From assembly GCA_002705165.1 (NCBI GenBank), contig PAJC01000004.1, forward strand, positions 1 through 9,716: 9,716 bases of DNA. The letters run 5' to 3'. A model generated the notes under the pieces. That model saw only the letters and a program-made list of their open reading frames with translations. It did not search any database and was not told where the DNA came from. The translations under genes were made by a program, and so were the position numbers. Each line of letters opens with the position of its first letter. Position 1 is the first letter of the stretch. This DNA is from Planctomycetaceae bacterium (GTDB lineage Bacteria > Planctomycetota > Planctomycetia > Pirellulales > Pirellulaceae). Positions 7,028-9,716 of the stretch are shown in pieces.

Positions 7028-7104
7028 TCAATAGTTCCTTCGATTGCATAAATAAAAAAAGATAGCGAAAGCGCATACTGTTCATGGGAGGGAAACGCGC
7101 GTGA

Positions 7105-7644
7105 TCAAACCGTTAAAAAGAGCACGCTTAACGAGTAGAGAACAAACAGTATTGACCATAAGTTGAATCGCACTGGAAACATTATTACTAACGCCATTAG
7201 TAGAACCCCTAAAGAAGGTACGACTATAGAAGGTAGTATCGCATTGTTGTACATAACTATATTTACATAAGGTCCAACCAGGTAATACAACAACATAGAT
7301 AGCGCAGAAAGGCGGCCCAGATGCTGGCTTTCCTTCAGCATATTCATAACACCTTCTTTAGGTGCAGGCAATGCCATTTCGGCAGCGCCGTAAATACATG
7401 AAGAACCAAAAACCAGCACAATAAAATCCAGAAAAGCCCATTCTTCTATTACGCGCAGCTCCCAGCCTATCCACCAAAGTTGTAAAACATACAGCATAAT
7501 ACTGAACGTCCAGATTGCCGAGGACCAATGAAATATAACGCGCGAATAGGCTCTGGTAATCATTGCCCAGTTTTGCAGAGTTCGTGTTATTGCCAGACCA
7601 AGAGTGATTGATATGACAATAAAGATGTATTCGTGTTGAGTCAT
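7105..7644 (-). CDS. Small integral membrane protein of unknown function
   Basis: I do not recognise a named family. The protein has 179 residues and is very hydrophobic. I count about six membrane helices at roughly 6-24, 38-60, 70-90, 111-131, 136-157 and 161-178, with a short N-terminus (MTQHEY). A polar loop at about 91-110 (PAPKEGVMNMLKESQHLGR) lies between helices 3 and 4. Tryptophans cluster in helix 2 (LQLWWIGWEL). There is no signal peptide beyond the first helix and no metal or nucleotide motif. Minus-strand AAGAGAAG a few bases before the ATG could serve as ribosome site. The gene starts 23 bases after the stop of a gene remnant, so it was probably the second gene of an older operon whose first gene is now lost. 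It could be a small transporter-like or accessory protein, but no function is supported. Confidence 0.75.
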   Translation of the reverse strand: MTQHEYIFIVISITLGLAITRTLQNWAMITRAYSRVIFHWSSAIWTFSIMLYVLQLWWIGWELRVIEEWAFLDFIVLVFGSSCIYGAAEMALPAPKEGVMNMLKESQHLGRLSALSMLLYYLVGPYVNIVMYNNAILPSIVVPSLGVLLMALVIMFPVRFNLWSILFVLYSLSVLFLTV

Positions 7645-7667
7645 CTTAACTTCTCTTAATTTGTTGC

Positions 7668-7751
7668 TTATTCTGCGAGCGCTTCCTGTACCCGTGCCCC
7701 GCGCAGAATATTCACCATGCCGTAGTTGCCTTCATGACAGGCATATTTTAC
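7668..7751 (-). pseudogene. 3' remnant of a lost gene (27 codons plus stop)
   Basis: On the minus strand this stretch reads VKYACHEGNYGM and then VNILRGARVQEALAE before a TAA. The motif YACHEGNY with ILRGAR near the very C-terminus resembles the tail of a family of secreted proteins of unknown function that I recall from proteobacteria; the family name is not certain. Directly upstream in the frame is a stop codon (TAA, 7752-7754), then the end of the hydrolase gene, so no start codon or body is left. It is richer in GC than the adjacent hydrolase gene. The simplest reading is that insertion or recombination bringing the hydrolase removed the rest of the gene. Confidence 0.6.
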
Positions 7752-7758
7752 TTACGTA

Positions 7759-8841
7759 TTATTTTAAAAATTTGCAAAAGCCATAAATATCATTGATTGT
7801 TGTCGAATATATGTCAGGGAGTTCTTTTGGAAATAAGCAGTCCCCTGCGTGACAAGTACCATGCACTGTTCGGCCATGCGCTTGCACTCCTGAAGAGAGT
7901 AATTTACGGAAATAGTTTAACCCCTCGTCTCTTAGAGGATCTAACTCATTCACAGAAATTACATGTGGTGGTAGGCCGACCATATCTTCTTTTACAGCAT
8001 GATAAGGCCAAGCTAGTGGGTTCATAGAATTTTCGCCAAGTGGGTCATAGGCTTTAGCTAGAGCTGCACTTGTTGCATTGCTAATAAAATAATCATCGTT
8101 TTCCTTTAAAGACGGTAAGTTTAAAGGCGGATCTGCATAAAGTCCGGAAATATAAGGGCATTGGGCATAGACCCCTGAAATTTCATTAATCCAGTTTTCT
8201 CTGTTCGCTTTAAGGGCTGTAGCTAAACAGAGATTGCCGCCGCCTGACTCTCCTGAAACTACGATGGATGATGCTCTTAGTTTATCTCTATTTTTAAAAG
8301 CCCAGCGGGTTGCAGACGCACAATCATTCAACCCAGCGGGAAATGGATGACAGCCAAGTGCCCCGCCTGCATTTCGGAATTCCACTCCAATAACTAATAG
8401 CCCTCTTGCTGCTATCTCTTGGCGCCACCTTTCATAGTTAGGGTCCGCGGCCTTAAGTATTACCATGCCACCTCCATGCATATGAACAAGGCAAGGAATT
8501 TTACCCTTTACATTGGTAGGCCTATGTATGTAGATTTTTATCTCATTTCCATCCATTCCAATTATTATTTCTTCACTTGATTCAACGCTTGATATTGGAG
8601 TCAAGTCAGTAAATATAGTTTTAAAAACACTAGCGTAGTTGAGCTCAGCTTCCGAAGCCCAATTTATGCAATCTGTAGCACTAGAATTACCATCTACAGA
8701 TGCTTTTGCGGGGTGGATATCAAGACCGAAGGGAGCTAAAGCATTTACTAATCGTGGGTCCGCTCGTTCATCCACGCGGAGGGAAGAATTAGGGTCACCT
8801 AGCCTCCCAGGAAGAGACGAATTGTTCTCTTTAGTAATCAT
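7759..8841 (-). CDS. Alpha/beta hydrolase, hormone-sensitive lipase type (carboxylesterase)
   Basis: This is predicted to cleave carboxylic esters. The 360-residue protein has a variable, polar N-terminal region (1-80), then a hydrolase core. HGGG (122-125) forms the oxyanion hole; GESGG (197-201) has the nucleophile S199; ELDPLRDEG (299-307) has the acid D301; GTCHAGD (328-334) has the base H331. HGGG together with GESGG is the mark of the hormone-sensitive-lipase family (bacterial family IV esterases). No signal peptide is seen, so it is probably cytoplasmic. The ATG at 8841 has AAGGAA six bases upstream. The coding sequence is visibly more AT-rich than the CoA-transferase and enolase-superfamily genes, and it ends a few bases from a gene remnant; both suggest separate acquisition. 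It is divergent from the TonB receptor gene. Confidence 0.9.
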   Translation of the reverse strand: MITKENNSSLPGRLGDPNSSLRVDERADPRLVNALAPFGLDIHPAKASVDGNSSATDCINWASEAELNYASVFKTIFTDLTPISSVESSEEIIIGMDGNEIKIYIHRPTNVKGKIPCLVHMHGGGMVILKAADPNYERWRQEIAARGLLVIGVEFRNAGGALGCHPFPAGLNDCASATRWAFKNRDKLRASSIVVSGESGGGNLCLATALKANRENWINEISGVYAQCPYISGLYADPPLNLPSLKENDDYFISNATSAALAKAYDPLGENSMNPLAWPYHAVKEDMVGLPPHVISVNELDPLRDEGLNYFRKLLSSGVQAHGRTVHGTCHAGDCLFPKELPDIYSTTINDIYGFCKFLK

Positions 8842-9191
8842 TATTTATTCCTTGATATTTTTAAAAAATCTTAACGTGGTTTAATCACTTTTATGGATAT
8901 TTAATATTGAATTTTAAAAAATTTGCCCCTCGAAACCAGTTCCCAAGAGGCGCGCTGCGCAATCCAGATTTTACCAAATCGTTCGTCCAGAATAGTATGT
9001 ATAGGGTGCAGATGGAACCTACTTGGACAAGTTGAAGACTTATTTCAATTACCTTAATTTTTTTATCATTGATTTACCCACAATTTGTAACTAACGTATT
9101 CAGTCAGCGGCGTGATATTCTCGCCCGCTAAGAAATCGGAGTTCGGGTTGAATCGACGCAGATTCGAGCCTAACAACTGAGGAAGCACCAG
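8842..9191. other. Divergent intergenic region between hydrolase and TonB receptor
   Basis: These 350 bases hold no gene that I can see and should contain promoters for both neighbours. The left third is very AT-rich. An imperfect stem AGCGGCG/CGCCCGCT (9106-9112 and 9122-9129) and a short inverted repeat GAATC/GATTC (9150-9154 and 9161-9165) lie in the receptor leader. A loose box pair, TTGAAG and TAATTT 17 bases apart (about 9033-9061), could be the receptor promoter but matches consensus poorly. Confidence 0.5.
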
Positions 9192-9716
9192 ATGTTTCGT
9201 TGCCCTGCCCGAATAATATTGTCCTCCCTTTTTGTGCTTGGAAGTCAGACTGTAAATGCCCAGGATAACGTGGGTGAAGACTCCACAGTTGTGTATCCTG
9301 CTAACTATTTCAATGAATGGACACCAGTAACTGCTCAGGACATGTTAGACCGCATCCCTGGTTTGAGTGGTGGTGGAAGTAGTTATAGTGGTGTAGCAGG
9401 GGCTTCCCGAAGTTATCGTAGTGGAGGCGGAGGCGGCCGTGGTTTCGGCGGCGGCTCTCGAGGAACTGAAATCCTCATTAATGGAAAGCGTACTGCAGGG
9501 AAAAACAATAGCACGGGAGGGCAGCTCACCCGTATCACCTCAGATCAGGTCGACTATATTGAAATCATTCGCGGCACTTCAGGTGAATTGGATGTGCGGG
9601 GAAGTGGGCAGGTAATCAATGTCGTTCTTTACGATACTTTTGCCGACAGGTCCATTCAGTATGAATTAAGTGCACAGCAATCTGATAACAACACAGTTAC
9701 ACCTTCCGGTAGTTTA
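9192..9716 (+). CDS. TonB-dependent outer-membrane receptor, N-terminal part (cut by window end)
   Basis: Such receptors import scarce ligands across the outer membrane with energy from TonB-ExbBD. 175 residues are visible, open to the last base; full members have about 700-1000. A signal peptide (hydrophobic 8-18) ends VNA|QD, with cleavage after residue 23. A likely TonB box is STVVYPA (31-37). The plug domain follows: TAQDMLDRIPGL (48-59), ILINGKR (94-100), LTRITSDQVDYIEIIRGTSG (112-131) and VRGSGQVINVVL (135-146), the classic plug pattern. Between the first two lies an unusual glycine/serine-rich stretch (58-91). The ATG at 9192 has GAGGAAG six bases upstream, an excellent ribosome site. 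It is divergent from the esterase and may import that enzyme's substrate. The ligand is unknown. Confidence 0.88.
   Translation, partial: MFRCPARIILSSLFVLGSQTVNAQDNVGEDSTVVYPANYFNEWTPVTAQDMLDRIPGLSGGGSSYSGVAGASRSYRSGGGGGRGFGGGSRGTEILINGKRTAGKNNSTGGQLTRITSDQVDYIEIIRGTSGELDVRGSGQVINVVLYDTFADRSIQYELSAQQSDNNTVTPSGSL

Noticed and set aside
8639..8884. 81-codon plus-strand frame at the start of the hydrolase
   Set aside because: Antisense to the hydrolase N-terminus; no ribosome site and no recognisable protein.
9421..9615. 64-codon plus-strand frame rich in Ala and Glu
   Set aside because: It is a frame-shifted reading of the glycine-rich part of the TonB receptor, which has a signal peptide, ribosome site and plug motifs.

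Overview
The window looks like chromosome of a Gram-negative bacterium, most likely a marine or aquatic gammaproteobacterium. The evidence is the OpgG/OpgH pair for periplasmic glucans, an E. coli-type DgkA, a Tat-type leader, a TonB-dependent outer-membrane receptor, and tRNA sequence with an encoded CCA. The genus cannot be read from the sequence.

Left part (1-3981, + strand) is a conserved cell-envelope block. opgG lacks its 5' end and overlaps opgH by 4 bases. After a 340-base gap comes dgkA. In E. coli, phosphoglycerol decoration of periplasmic glucans releases diacylglycerol that DgkA recycles, so the neighbourhood makes biochemical sense even though no opgB is present here.

Middle (3982-4417) is non-coding but structured. 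It holds a hairpin after dgkA, the 3' half of a CAU-anticodon tRNA without its 5' half, and a 19-base repeat on each side of that fragment. I read this as the attachment-site scar of an integrated element. Because the fragment kept its 3' end and lost its 5' end, the element should lie to the right, with dgkA and opgGH as the older chromosome.

Right part (4418-9716) is then probably accessory DNA with a catabolic flavour. Four genes lie on the minus strand, in transcription order: an alpha/beta hydrolase of the hormone-sensitive-lipase type, a small six-helix membrane protein of unknown function, a family III CoA-transferase, and a Tat-exported enolase-superfamily (mandelate racemase-like) enzyme. 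Between the hydrolase and the membrane protein is a 27-codon tail of a destroyed gene, so the hydrolase appears to have replaced most of an older neighbour. A perfect 8+8 inverted repeat upstream of the CoA-transferase is a good operator candidate. Divergent from the hydrolase, the start of a TonB-dependent receptor with a glycine-rich plug runs off the right edge. Together these suggest outer-membrane uptake of an unknown organic compound, hydrolysis of an ester, CoA activation and dehydration or racemisation; the substrate cannot be told from sequence.

No CRISPR array, insertion sequence, complete RNA gene, integrase or defence gene was seen. The strongest leads for something new are the attachment-site scar with its repeats, the gene remnant, the operator, and the unusual pairing of CoA-transferase with an exported enolase-superfamily enzyme.
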